A DNA stretch of 64,000 nt, from the NCBI GenBank assembly GCA_036419695.1, contig CP143946.1, positions 2,598,001-2,662,000 on the forward strand. The letters run 5' to 3'. This stretch comes from [Clostridium] symbiosum (GTDB taxonomy: Bacteria > Bacillota > Clostridia > Lachnospirales > Lachnospiraceae). The translations under genes were made by a program, and so were the position numbers. The notes under the pieces were generated by a model. It saw only the letters and a program-made list of their open reading frames with translations, had not been told where the DNA came from and did no database searches. Within the stretch, counting starts at the first letter, position 1; each line of letters begins with the position of its first letter. Below are positions 8,624 through 17,211 of this stretch, piece by piece.

Positions 8624-9307
8624 ATGAGTAAAAATATCTTTATTACGGGAACCGGAACAGACATCGGGAAAACCTTTGTGACGGGCCTGATTGTGAAAAA
8701 GCTGAGCCAAAGCGGGAGAAACGCGGCATATTATAAAGCGGCTATGAGCGGGAACAGCCGCGGCGGAGACGGAAATCTGATTCCGGGTGATGCGTGGACC
8801 GTAAAGAATGTTTCGGGAATTGCCCAGCCGCTCGGGGAAATGTGTCCTTATGTATATGAGCTTGCATATTCTCCCCACCTTGCTTCCAGAATCGAGGGAA
8901 ATCCGGTTCGGCTGCAGGTGGTCAGAGAGGGCTTTGAGGCTGTCTGCCGCAATTACGACTATGTAACGATGGAAGGGAGCGGCGGTATTGTATGTCCGGT
9001 CTGCTTTGATGAGGCCAGAATCCAGCTGGAGGATATTATCAGAGAACTGAAGCTGTCCTGCCTGATTGTTGCAGATGCGGGACTCGGCACAATTAACGAT
9101 GTGGTCCTTACCTGCGAATATATGCGCGCCCATGATATTCCGGTAAAAGGAATCATTTTTAACCATTTCCATACAGGGAATGTGATGGAGGAAGATAACC
9201 GGAGGATGTGCGAATCCATGACGGGACTTAAGGTGCTGGCCTGCGTCAAAGACGGTGATACGGAGCTTGACATGGACGCAGATGAACTTGCATCCCTGTA
9301 CGAATAG
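8624..9307 (+). CDS. bioD: Dethiobiotin synthetase
   Basis: Closes the ureido ring of dethiobiotin from 7,8-diaminopelargonate, CO2 and ATP. 227 residues. The P-loop GTGTDIGKT (residues 9-17) is the BioD form. YYKAAMSG replaces the more common KPVxSG substrate loop, and the EGSGGI block (about 112-117) binds the substrate. It lies 61 bp after bioY and 16 bp before bioA, so the three form one operon under the BirA operator. Confidence 0.95.
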   Translation: MSKNIFITGTGTDIGKTFVTGLIVKKLSQSGRNAAYYKAAMSGNSRGGDGNLIPGDAWTVKNVSGIAQPLGEMCPYVYELAYSPHLASRIEGNPVRLQVVREGFEAVCRNYDYVTMEGSGGIVCPVCFDEARIQLEDIIRELKLSCLIVADAGLGTINDVVLTCEYMRAHDIPVKGIIFNHFHTGNVMEEDNRRMCESMTGLKVLACVKDGDTELDMDADELASLYE

Positions 9308-9323
9308 GAAAGAAGGTAAAGAA

Positions 9324-10508
9324 ATGATTTGGTATCCATATCAGCAGATGAAAACAATGAAGCCGCCCTACAAAGTCGTCAATGCGGAGGGCGTTTATCT
9401 TTACACGGAGGATCAGAAACTAATTGATTCCGTTTCCTCCTGGTGGAGCGTCATCCACGGTTACAAGCATCCGGCGCTGACGGAGGCAATCAAATCCCAG
9501 GCGGACCGGTTTGCCCATGTCATGCTAGGAGGACTGACCCATGAGCCGGTGGAAAAACTGTCTGAAAAACTGAAGGAGTGGCTGCCCGGGGATCTGGATT
9601 ACTGTTTTTATTCCGATTCCGGGAGTGTGGCGGTGGAAGTGGCTCTTAAAATGGCGCTGCAGTTTAATACAAACCGCAAAAAGACCAGGAATAAGGTACT
9701 CTCCCTGACCCGCTCTTACCATGGGGACACGTTTAAGGCCATGGAAGTGGGAGACGATGAGGACTACCATTTTGCATTTGGGGAAAAGAAGGATGTGATT
9801 CATATTCCAACGGAGATTCCGGCCCTGGAGGAAGCGTTTAAAATGCATCATGATGATTTGAACTGTTTTATTGTGGAGCCGCTGCTTCAGGGCGCGGGGG
9901 GAATGCAGATGTACGATATCTCATTTTTAGAGCGGGCGAGGGAACTGTGCAACGAGTACGATGTACTCCTGATTTTTGATGAGGTCGCCACCGGATTTGG
10001 ACGGACCGGATTCCGTTTTGTCGCAGATCTCGTATGCCCGGATATCCTGGTCCTGGGAAAAGCCCTGACGGGAGGGTATATCGGACATGCGGTTACGGTG
10101 GCGAACCATAAGGTATATCAGGGCTTTTACGGCGACGATCCCGCCCTTGCGCTGATGCATGGACCCACCTTCATGGGAAATGCCCTGGCCTGCAGCGTGG
10201 CGTTAAAGTCCATCGAGCTTTTTGAAAAAGAGGATTACATATCAAAGATCAGCCGGATTACCGATATTACCCGGAGGGAGATGGGAGGCTTTACGGACAG
10301 CCGCATAAAAGAGGTTCGTATCATGGGAGGCTGTGTCTGTGTAGAGGTCCATGATCCTGCCGTGTTGGAGGGATATCAGCAGTTTGCATACGAACGGGGC
10401 GTATTCAGCCGTCCGTTTTTAAATTATATGTATGCGATGGTTCCCTATATCATCACGGAACAGGAACTGGTGAAGGTGCTGGATACGATGAGAGAGTGGT
10501 TCAGGTAA
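9324..10508 (+). CDS. bioA: Adenosylmethionine-8-amino-7-oxononanoate aminotransferase
   Basis: PLP enzyme that makes 7,8-diaminopelargonate from 8-amino-7-oxononanoate, using SAM as amino donor. I start it at the ATG at 9324, which follows AGAAGG and gives the usual MIWYPYQQMK opening; a longer frame from 9255 overlaps bioD and has no ribosome site. SSWWSVIHGYKHP and HVMLGGLTHEP are BioA-specific blocks. FDEVATGFGRTG holds D219, and LVLGKALTGG holds the PLP lysine K246. At 394 residues it is somewhat short for BioA (about 430). bioF and bioB are not nearby, so the local operon covers uptake plus two middle synthesis steps. Confidence 0.94.
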   Translation: MIWYPYQQMKTMKPPYKVVNAEGVYLYTEDQKLIDSVSSWWSVIHGYKHPALTEAIKSQADRFAHVMLGGLTHEPVEKLSEKLKEWLPGDLDYCFYSDSGSVAVEVALKMALQFNTNRKKTRNKVLSLTRSYHGDTFKAMEVGDDEDYHFAFGEKKDVIHIPTEIPALEEAFKMHHDDLNCFIVEPLLQGAGGMQMYDISFLERARELCNEYDVLLIFDEVATGFGRTGFRFVADLVCPDILVLGKALTGGYIGHAVTVANHKVYQGFYGDDPALALMHGPTFMGNALACSVALKSIELFEKEDYISKISRITDITRREMGGFTDSRIKEVRIMGGCVCVEVHDPAVLEGYQQFAYERGVFSRPFLNYMYAMVPYIITEQELVKVLDTMREWFR

Positions 10509-10526
10509 AAAAATATGATATGGAAG

Positions 10527-10564
10527 GAAGGGCGCTGTCTGCACGGATACAGCGCCCTTCTTTT
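10527..10564 (+). terminator. Terminator after bioA
   Basis: GAAGGGCGCTGT pairs with ACAGCGCCCTTC, followed by TTTT. Confidence 0.9.
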
Positions 10565-10596
10565 CGGGGAATGCATCGGATTTGAGGCCATTGATA

Positions 10597-10808
10597 GTTA
10601 CTGTTCACAGGTAGTATTCCGCGAGGTGTTTTTTGTGAGTGGAGCGCAGCGAAAGTCACAGACAGCGGGCCCCCTTGGGTCAAATCCGAGGGTTGCGGCG
10701 CGACGCAACGAAAAGTGCGCGATGCGGACTTTTCATTACAATCAACGGCGTTTTTTGCCGTTTCTGTGCATCGCGCAGCGTGTTACTGGGCACGGAGTGA
10801 ACAGTAAC
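10597..10808. repeat. 212-bp structured intergenic element with perfect terminal inverted repeats
   Basis: The ends are GTTACTGTTCAC (10597-10608) and GTGAACAGTAAC (10797-10808), a perfect 12-bp inverted pair whose similarity continues a few bases outward. Inside are GCGCGATGC and GCATCGCGC (9-bp pair) and a small AACGGC/GCCGTT hairpin. Translated frames across it look like frequently mis-annotated ORFs and lack ribosome sites. No transposase is present. It may be a MITE-like or RNA-forming dispersed repeat, unrelated in sequence to the pair at 1.8-2.3 kb. Confidence 0.7.
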
Positions 10809-10905
10809 CATTAATGCCGGGGACATTCATCTAATGCCGGGCTTGCGGGTGATATGGCAAAATGTTATAATAAAAGAAGGTGATAGAACCGAAGGGGGCA
10901 TTGCT

Positions 10906-11649
10906 ATGAAGAAAAAAATTGAACGGCTAAAGAGAATTCTGGAAGAAAGTACGTACACTGTGGCGCTTTGCGGCTCCGGCATGATGGAGGAGGGCGGATT
11001 TACAGGGATAAAAAAGCAGGATAAAGCCTACGACATAGAAAGCCGCTACGGCCATTGCGTGGAAGAGCTGTATTCGGCTACCTTCTATAATACACGGCCG
11101 GAACAGTTCTTTGAATTTTACAAAAGTGAAATGCTTCATCATATGCCGCATGACACCGCTACCGGTCCGGCACTGGCGGCCATGGAGCGGGCGGGCAGAC
11201 TTCAGAGCGTAATCAACAGCAACATCTATGACAAGCCGCGCAGGGGAGGCTGCGAACATGTAATCAACCTGCATGGAAGTATCTACCAGAACCAGTGTCC
11301 CAGATGCGGGAAAGAATACCCTGTTTCCTACATAATGAATGCAAAACACGTACCGCTTTGCGAAGTCTGCAGGATCCCCGTCCGGCCGATGATTTCCCTG
11401 TTCGGAGAGATGGTGGACAGCCAGAAGATGACAAGCACCACGGAGGAGATTACAAAAGCCGATACATTACTGTTGCTGGGGACGACCCTTGCTTCCGAAG
11501 TGTTCCATCATTACATTCAGTATTTTGAGGGAAGACATCTGGTCATTATCCATAAGCAGAAGCACTATCTGGATGAGAAGGCGTCACTGGTGATACTGGA
11601 TCATCCGATGAATGTACTGCCTCTTCTTGGATATGGAAAAGAGGAGTAA
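10906..11649 (+). CDS. Atypical Sir2-family (sirtuin-like) protein
   Basis: 248 residues from the ATG at 10906, which follows AAGGGGG; an upstream ATG in frame at 10834 has no ribosome site. The sirtuin layout is visible: N-terminal NAD-binding region, INLHGS with the catalytic-type H123, a zinc knuckle CPRC (131-134) plus CEVC (152-155), SLFGEMVDS, and a C-terminal LLLLGTTLASEVF Rossmann strand. Key NAD motifs depart from the norm: GAGxS is CGSGMM and TQNxDxLH is INSNIYDKPRR. It may bind a different nucleotide or lack deacylase activity. It is a single gene with its own terminator. Confidence 0.85.
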   Translation: MKKKIERLKRILEESTYTVALCGSGMMEEGGFTGIKKQDKAYDIESRYGHCVEELYSATFYNTRPEQFFEFYKSEMLHHMPHDTATGPALAAMERAGRLQSVINSNIYDKPRRGGCEHVINLHGSIYQNQCPRCGKEYPVSYIMNAKHVPLCEVCRIPVRPMISLFGEMVDSQKMTSTTEEITKADTLLLLGTTLASEVFHHYIQYFEGRHLVIIHKQKHYLDEKASLVILDHPMNVLPLLGYGKEE

Positions 11650-11676
11650 AGTACGGAAGATAGTTCATGATTTTAC

Positions 11677-11707
11677 GCCGGGGCCGTTATAAGGCCCCGG
11701 CATTTTT
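11677..11707 (+). terminator. Terminator after the sirtuin-like gene
   Basis: GCCGGGGCC pairs with GGCCCCGGC, followed by ATTTTT. Confidence 0.9.
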
Positions 11708-11755
11708 CGATCCGTTCGGAGGAAAAGCGGAATGACATGTGCTATTTTACCTTCT

Positions 11756-12442
11756 TTATTTTATTTTTCCATCCTGCACGGTAATGATCCGGCTGCTGTT
11801 TTCAGCCGCTTCGGGGGAATGTGTCACCATGATGATTGTCTGGCCGGTGTTTTTGTTAATCTCTCTCAAAAGATTCATAATCCCGGCCCCGGTCCGGCTG
11901 TCCAGATTTCCCGTAGGCTCGTCGGCAAAAAGAATCTCCGGGCTGTTAATCAGGGCGCGGGCAATTGCCACACGCTGCTGCTGGCCGCCGGATAACTCGC
12001 GGGGAGTGTGTTTCCTGTGTTCGGACAGGCCGACGAGACTGATAATCTGATCAAGCTGTTTTCGGCAGCCCCCTGTCTTTTTGCCGTCCAGAAGCAGCGG
12101 AAGCATGATATTTTCCTCTGCGTTCAGGTTAGGGATGAGATTATAGAACTGAAAAACAAAGCCGATTTTCTGCCGTCGGATGCGGCTCATTTTTTCGTCC
12201 CCCAGACGGGAAATATCCGTGCCGTTCAAAAGAACCTGGCCGCTTGTGGGAACGTCCAGGCCGCCAAGAATATAGAGCAGCGTACTTTTTCCGGAACCGG
12301 ACGGCCCCATGACGGATACGAATTCCCCCTGCATAACCTGTAACGAAATATCTTTGAGTACCTTTATGGTTTCGCCGCCGAGACGAAACTCTTTTACAAT
12401 ATGTTTTCCCTCCACGGCAATGTTTGCGGCTGTCTGTTTCAT
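11756..12442 (-). CDS. ABC transporter ATP-binding protein (MacB/BceA/LolD type)
   Basis: Cytoplasmic ATPase of a type VII ABC system. 228 residues with Walker A GPSGSGKST, a Q-loop, the signature LSGGQQQRVAIARAL, Walker B ILFADEPTGNLD and a switch histidine in MVTHSPE. The closest groups are LolD/MacB/BceA ATPases, which power FtsX-like permeases by mechanotransmission. It lies 21 bp downstream of the permease gene on the minus strand and follows a response regulator and kinase, the standard layout of antimicrobial-peptide sensing and resistance modules. Confidence 0.95.
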   Translation of the reverse strand: MKQTAANIAVEGKHIVKEFRLGGETIKVLKDISLQVMQGEFVSVMGPSGSGKSTLLYILGGLDVPTSGQVLLNGTDISRLGDEKMSRIRRQKIGFVFQFYNLIPNLNAEENIMLPLLLDGKKTGGCRKQLDQIISLVGLSEHRKHTPRELSGGQQQRVAIARALINSPEILFADEPTGNLDSRTGAGIMNLLREINKNTGQTIIMVTHSPEAAENSSRIITVQDGKIK

Positions 12443-12463
12443 AAAACCTCCTGTTATTGTATA

Positions 12464-14938
12464 TTATTCAAATTTGATTTCCTCCACCAGTTCCATACTG
12501 CGGCTCTTAAAAACAAGAACAACGGAGCCAAGCAGAGTCACAATCATTCCCATGATACCGGCGCGCAGGAAGATAGCGGCATCCAGTTCCGGCGCCATTG
12601 AAATTTTTGGTCCGGCCACAAGGAAAATGGTCTGAATTTCCATGCAGGAAACAAAAACCGCCAGGGCCGCCCCAATAAGACCGGCCGAAAATCCCTCAAT
12701 CACCGTTATTTTTATATTCTGCCGGTTGGAAAGCCCCACCGACTTGTACATGGCAATGCTCCGCCGTTTTTGGATGCAGTTGATCAGCAGGTTATTAATA
12801 ACGCCCACGGCCGCCAGCAGGAAAATAAAAAAGGTCATGGTGTGCATGGGCTGCAAAAAAGCTCCTACGGTAGACAGGGCGTCCGCGTTAAATTCCTTCA
12901 CCGTCCGGCTCCAGTTTGGTGTTTCGCCGAACAGAGCGCGGATTTGCACCATAATTGCTTCGGGATCTGCGGCGGTATAGGCAAGGAAACCATAGGAAGG
13001 AGGGCTGAAATCGGCTGTGGCATATGTGGAAGAAATGACCGCCTCTACATCCGTAGCCCTTGATTTGAAGCTGCCGACTACAAGATAATTATTCTGTCCG
13101 GCACCGCGGGACAGGGGAAGTGTATCACCGATGGAAAAGCCGGTGCGTTCCATGCAGCTTTCACTTAACAGAACGGCCCGTCCGCCGTCAAAGGCTGTAA
13201 CCGCTTTTTCTTCCATCCCTCTTTCCGTATATTGGAGCGCCAGCATGGAGCTGTACCTTTCCAGATGATCGGTTGCTTCCAGACGGCTGAAGGTCTTGCC
13301 GTCCGCCTGTATTTCATTTTTATACACGTAAAGGGGAAGCACTTTTTCAATCCCCTCCATTTCCTTAACCTGTTCAATAAATTCCGGTTTCATCTGCCCA
13401 TCCGCAAAGCCCTGAATTTCAGCGTCCCTGAATACGTCGCCGATGTAGGCGGTCACGAAATCCCCCACGGCGGTGATGGCGATTACAGCGGAAATGCTGA
13501 TAAAAAGCAGCGTGATATTCTGCGAAGTATTCCGGTTGCCCCGCATATTCCGGGCGGCAAGCCATCCCTCGTTTCCCAGGACAGCGCCGTAAAGATGTTC
13601 CAGGCCCGCCGCGCTCATGTCCGTCAGTAGCGGAACAAGCAGAATGGTTGAGGCAATCAGCCCCAGCAGGGAAAATCCGCCGGCCGGATACAGCGCTTTT
13701 GGAGAGGCCAGTTTCGGCAGAAGCACTGAGATTATAAAAAGCGCAATGCCAGTTCCCACCGTATAGCGCCGGGGGATATGTTTTTCTTCCACGCTGCCGA
13801 GCACAACATTTTTAATCGGCAGCCGGCTTGCCCGGTGCACCGGGAGCCATGCGGAGAGCAGGGATACCATTACCGCAGCCGCAAAGGAAAAAATGATACT
13901 GAACAAAGAGACGACAACCGGAATCTCGATTCCCTGCGAAAGGGATTGTCCCATTCCCCGCAGAATCAGTTTCAGGACGAGTATGCCCGCCGGAATGCCC
14001 ATCAGGCCGCCCATGACTCCGTACAGTGCGCTTTCCAGCAGTAGAATGCGGGTCACGGCCCTTTGCGTTGCCCCGATACTGCGGAACGTGCCGATTACGG
14101 GCAGGCGGTCCAGGGTAATTACCTTGTAGCTGCTGTAAATGATGAAAACACTCACCGTCAGGGAGAAAAAGCTGATCAGAAAAAACGGCATGGATTTTTG
14201 CCGTGCATCCGCAAAGAGCTGCGCCTCGTCAACCACTTCGGACACACGGTATCCGCCGTCAGGCAGAACCGCCGACAGCTCGTGTTTCAGTTCCGAGGCA
14301 GAAATCCCTTCGGCCGGCTTAATTAACAGTTCGGTGTATCCGCCCTCCCGGCCTGACAGACCGGACAGGGTGGACAGGGGCAGAAGAGCGGTCGCCCCTC
14401 TTGTATGCCGGAGAAAAACCGTATCATAGGCGGCAACTGCCTCCACGTCGAAAGGAACCGGCTGCCCGTTAATCTGCAGCGTAACCGTGTCACCCGCCTC
14501 AATCCCGTATTTTAATGTAAAGCGGTCCGGTAAGATAATTTTATTGCCGGTGAAACCCTCAATTTGTTCCCCGTCTACGAATCGGGGAGGGTTGATTTGG
14601 TTGAGCAGGGCCAGATCGGCCGCTATCAAATCAATGGTTTCATAATAACCGTTCTCGTGATAAAGGGCAGTCCCCTTCAGCACCCCGACAACGGCGTCCA
14701 CCGACGGCAGTTCCGGCAGGATGCCGATATCGACATTTCCCTCAGCCGCGGTTACGGACAGGGCTGCGCTTCCGGCCATCCCGCGGGCCATTTTCCTCTG
14801 TGCGCTTTCATACGATGCGCCGATGGAAAACGACACCAGAAGAAGGGTGGAGGAAAGTAAGACGGACAGAAGCATGACAGCGGTCCGCATTTTTCTTTCT
14901 TTGACGTTTGTGAGAATATATTTCCAGATGATTTTCAA
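12464..14938 (-). CDS. FtsX-like ABC transporter permease
   Basis: Large membrane permease with FtsX core domains, paired with the downstream ATPase. I start it at the TTG at 14938, which has AAGGAGG exactly 7 bases upstream; the longer frame from an ATG at 15004 runs back through the hairpin and has no ribosome site. This gives 824 residues. The layout is one N-terminal helix, a MacB-like extracellular domain, a block of three helices near 240-390, a second extracellular domain and a final helix group. MacB/YtrF-like export or a Bce-like peptide-detoxifying role are both possible. Confidence 0.92.
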   Translation of the reverse strand: MKIIWKYILTNVKERKMRTAVMLLSVLLSSTLLLVSFSIGASYESAQRKMARGMAGSAALSVTAAEGNVDIGILPELPSVDAVVGVLKGTALYHENGYYETIDLIAADLALLNQINPPRFVDGEQIEGFTGNKIILPDRFTLKYGIEAGDTVTLQINGQPVPFDVEAVAAYDTVFLRHTRGATALLPLSTLSGLSGREGGYTELLIKPAEGISASELKHELSAVLPDGGYRVSEVVDEAQLFADARQKSMPFFLISFFSLTVSVFIIYSSYKVITLDRLPVIGTFRSIGATQRAVTRILLLESALYGVMGGLMGIPAGILVLKLILRGMGQSLSQGIEIPVVVSLFSIIFSFAAAVMVSLLSAWLPVHRASRLPIKNVVLGSVEEKHIPRRYTVGTGIALFIISVLLPKLASPKALYPAGGFSLLGLIASTILLVPLLTDMSAAGLEHLYGAVLGNEGWLAARNMRGNRNTSQNITLLFISISAVIAITAVGDFVTAYIGDVFRDAEIQGFADGQMKPEFIEQVKEMEGIEKVLPLYVYKNEIQADGKTFSRLEATDHLERYSSMLALQYTERGMEEKAVTAFDGGRAVLLSESCMERTGFSIGDTLPLSRGAGQNNYLVVGSFKSRATDVEAVISSTYATADFSPPSYGFLAYTAADPEAIMVQIRALFGETPNWSRTVKEFNADALSTVGAFLQPMHTMTFFIFLLAAVGVINNLLINCIQKRRSIAMYKSVGLSNRQNIKITVIEGFSAGLIGAALAVFVSCMEIQTIFLVAGPKISMAPELDAAIFLRAGIMGMIVTLLGSVVLVFKSRSMELVEEIKFE

Positions 14939-14960
14939 AATAAGACCTCCTTGAATGCAG

Positions 14961-15008
14961 AAAAAAGGTTGGCAGCTATCATTAAAATAATAATAGTCTG
15001 CCAACCTT
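14961..15008 (-). terminator. Terminator or attenuator between kinase and ABC genes
   Basis: On the minus strand AAGGTTGGCAG pairs with CTGCCAACCTT, with an inner extension of the stem, and is followed by a T-run. It would limit read-through from the two-component genes into the permease and ATPase genes. Confidence 0.8.
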
Positions 15009-15038
15009 AATCTGCTTTTCAGGCAACCTTAATTAACC

Positions 15039-16445
15039 TTAAGGGGATGGAAATTCGATCTGAAATGTGGTTCCGGCCATTGGGATACTGGAAACAGAAA
15101 TGGAGCCGCCGTGCAGCTCAATGATATCCCTGGCGATTGCAAGGCCCAGGCCGCTTCCTTCCGGCTTCTGTCCCGTATCCGTCCCTCTGTAATAGCGGTC
15201 AAAGAGATGTTCCGCCATCTCCGGTTCCATGCCCGTTCCATTATCGGCAACATAAATGTTCAAAGAGCCGGAGAAGGATACGCGCAGCGAGACTTCGGTA
15301 TCTTCTTCGCCATGTACAAATGCATTGATGATTAAATTCCGAAAAGCCCTTGTCAACAGAGTCCGATCAAAGGAGTAAGGAATCATTTGCCCGGAACTTT
15401 CGAAATGGATTGTGCGGTTTTCATATTCCGGAGTATTCAGAATGGTAATTGCCAGCTCTTTTAGAAAACGGACGATATCCGTCTCCTCGCGGTTTACGGG
15501 CAGCATTCCGTTTTCCAATTGATAGGTCAGTTTCAGATCATCCATAAGAGTTTCCATATAAGAAACATTTTCCAGTATGATACCGGCATAACGCCTGCAT
15601 TGCTCACCGTCCCCGCCGGTTTCCAGCATGATCTCCGCATATCCTTTGATGGGGGAGAGCGGCGTTTTCAAATCATGGGTGATATTGGCAATCCATTCCT
15701 TACGCATTTTTTCCGTCTGTATCCGCAGATGATCGCCGGCCCTGATTTCTTCGTCCAGCCGGTTCAGACCGTCATAGAGATCATGGAACACCCCGTGATC
15801 CTGAACCGGAAGATAGCTGCGGACGCTGATATCCTGAATGGCAGACGTCAGCCGCTTCATTGCGCCTACCGTAAAAAGACCGTAGAGAAGGCCTGAGATA
15901 AGCACAAGCAGAAGCAGTGCCGACAAGACGGGTAAAATGATGGTTTTACCGCCCGCAAACCGCTCTCCGTTGACATACATTGTAACGCTGGAAACATTCA
16001 CGGGAAAATATAGGATGTAGATATATTCTTCTCCTGCGGCTCGGACCGTTCCGGTAAAAGCGGCTGTTTCGCCGCCGCCTGATTTCCCTGACTGAAAGAG
16101 CCGCAGCAATTCCGGGCCGGAATAGGAGGTACCTGCCTGTTCTGGTTTCCGGCAGCCGAACACTTCACGGCCGGTGGAAGCTAAAATCTGGATGCCGATG
16201 CCATTGTCCTGCAATAACGCCATCCCGGCCTGTGTAGGCTGCGGCGCGCCGTCGATCCATATAATCTGTTCTGCGAAATCTTCTGTAAACGTTTTGGGCC
16301 AGTCACTTCTTTTCACTGCGCCGTCGGGCGTCCGGATGGAGAGCGTCATGAAGAAAAGGCAGACGGCAAGCAGGAGCGCCGCAAGCAGAGACAGAAAGAA
16401 AATCAGATAAATATGGAAAATTGCGCGATAGCCTGAGCGTCTCAT
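15039..16445 (-). CDS. Sensor histidine kinase of the ABC module
   Basis: 468 residues. Membrane helix 1 lies at about 9-33, an extracellular domain of about 130 residues follows, helix 2 is near 167-195, then a short HAMP-like linker, a HisKA domain with ITHDLKTPLSPIKGY (phospho-acceptor H257) and a HATPase domain with VADNGTGM and GSGLGLAI. The sizeable outer domain argues for direct ligand sensing and is unlike the small BceS-type kinases that sense through the transporter. Its ATG directly abuts the stop of the response regulator gene, so the two are cotranslated. Confidence 0.93.
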   Translation of the reverse strand: MRRSGYRAIFHIYLIFFLSLLAALLLAVCLFFMTLSIRTPDGAVKRSDWPKTFTEDFAEQIIWIDGAPQPTQAGMALLQDNGIGIQILASTGREVFGCRKPEQAGTSYSGPELLRLFQSGKSGGGETAAFTGTVRAAGEEYIYILYFPVNVSSVTMYVNGERFAGGKTIILPVLSALLLLVLISGLLYGLFTVGAMKRLTSAIQDISVRSYLPVQDHGVFHDLYDGLNRLDEEIRAGDHLRIQTEKMRKEWIANITHDLKTPLSPIKGYAEIMLETGGDGEQCRRYAGIILENVSYMETLMDDLKLTYQLENGMLPVNREETDIVRFLKELAITILNTPEYENRTIHFESSGQMIPYSFDRTLLTRAFRNLIINAFVHGEEDTEVSLRVSFSGSLNIYVADNGTGMEPEMAEHLFDRYYRGTDTGQKPEGSGLGLAIARDIIELHGGSISVSSIPMAGTTFQIEFPSP

Positions 16446-17150
16446 CTAATCAATCCTTTTTTTGAGCTTATAGCCCAAACCTTTCACGGTGATAAGCTGC
16501 CGGGGGGCAGACGGCACGTCCTCAATTTTCTCCCGCAGGTGCCGGATATGGACCATAATCGTGTTGTCGCAGATACTGCTGTAGTCGCCCCAAACCTGTT
16601 CGTAAAGACGCTCCTTGCTGATGATTTTATCCGCATTTTCCATGAGATACGATAAGAGCAGGAATTCCCGTCCCGTCAGTCCGAGTTCCCGTCCGTCTTT
16701 GAAGGCGCGGCCACTTTCCCTGTCAAGGGTGAGCGGTCCGGCGGTCAGAGGGGCCGTGCCGTTTTCAGAAATGGCCGTCTGATACTGCTGGCGGCGCAGC
16801 TGGGCTTTGATACGGAATACCACTTCGCGGGGACTGAACGGCTTTGTGACGTAATCGTCGCCGCCGCAGGAAAGGCCGAGGATTTTATCTATGTCGTCGT
16901 TTTTAGACGACAGAAAGAGGATGGAGCAGTAGGAAAATTCCCGGATCTTTTTGCAGACCTCCAGACCGTCTATATCGGGCAGCATAATATCCAGAACAAT
17001 GACCTCAGGCTGAAATTCCCGGCAGATGATTAGCGCTTCCATGCCGGTGCAGGCTTTTTGAATCGAGTGAAATCCGTCTTTTTGCAGCACTTCCTCCAAC
17101 AGATCTACAATATCTTTTTCATCGTCAACCAGTAAAATTTTATAATCCAT
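16446..17150 (-). CDS. OmpR/PhoB-family response regulator of the ABC module
   Basis: 234 residues: a receiver domain with the acidic pair D9/D10, phospho-acceptor D54 in VLDIMLPD, and the TKPFSPRE switch region, then a winged-helix DNA-binding domain (about 130-232) ending in VKGLGYKLKK. It is the first gene of the minus-strand set regulator - kinase - permease - ATPase and probably activates the transporter genes. AGGTG lies before the ATG. Target sites cannot be named from sequence alone. Confidence 0.95.
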   Translation of the reverse strand: MDYKILLVDDEKDIVDLLEEVLQKDGFHSIQKACTGMEALIICREFQPEVIVLDIMLPDIDGLEVCKKIREFSYCSILFLSSKNDDIDKILGLSCGGDDYVTKPFSPREVVFRIKAQLRRQQYQTAISENGTAPLTAGPLTLDRESGRAFKDGRELGLTGREFLLLSYLMENADKIISKERLYEQVWGDYSSICDNTIMVHIRHLREKIEDVPSAPRQLITVKGLGYKLKKRID

Positions 17151-17211
17151 TTTACACCTGCTTTCTTTTCTGCGCCAATCTCCGGGCTGTCGGGCTGTTT
17201 AGCTCTGTTTG

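Noticed and set aside
10515..10814. 99-codon frame after bioA
   Set aside because: It spans the bioA terminator and the 212-bp structured element, and has no ribosome site. Judged a spurious ORF.
12770..14860. Several plus-strand frames opposite the large permease
   Set aside because: They are shadows of the minus-strand coding sequence, without ribosome sites or recognisable domains.
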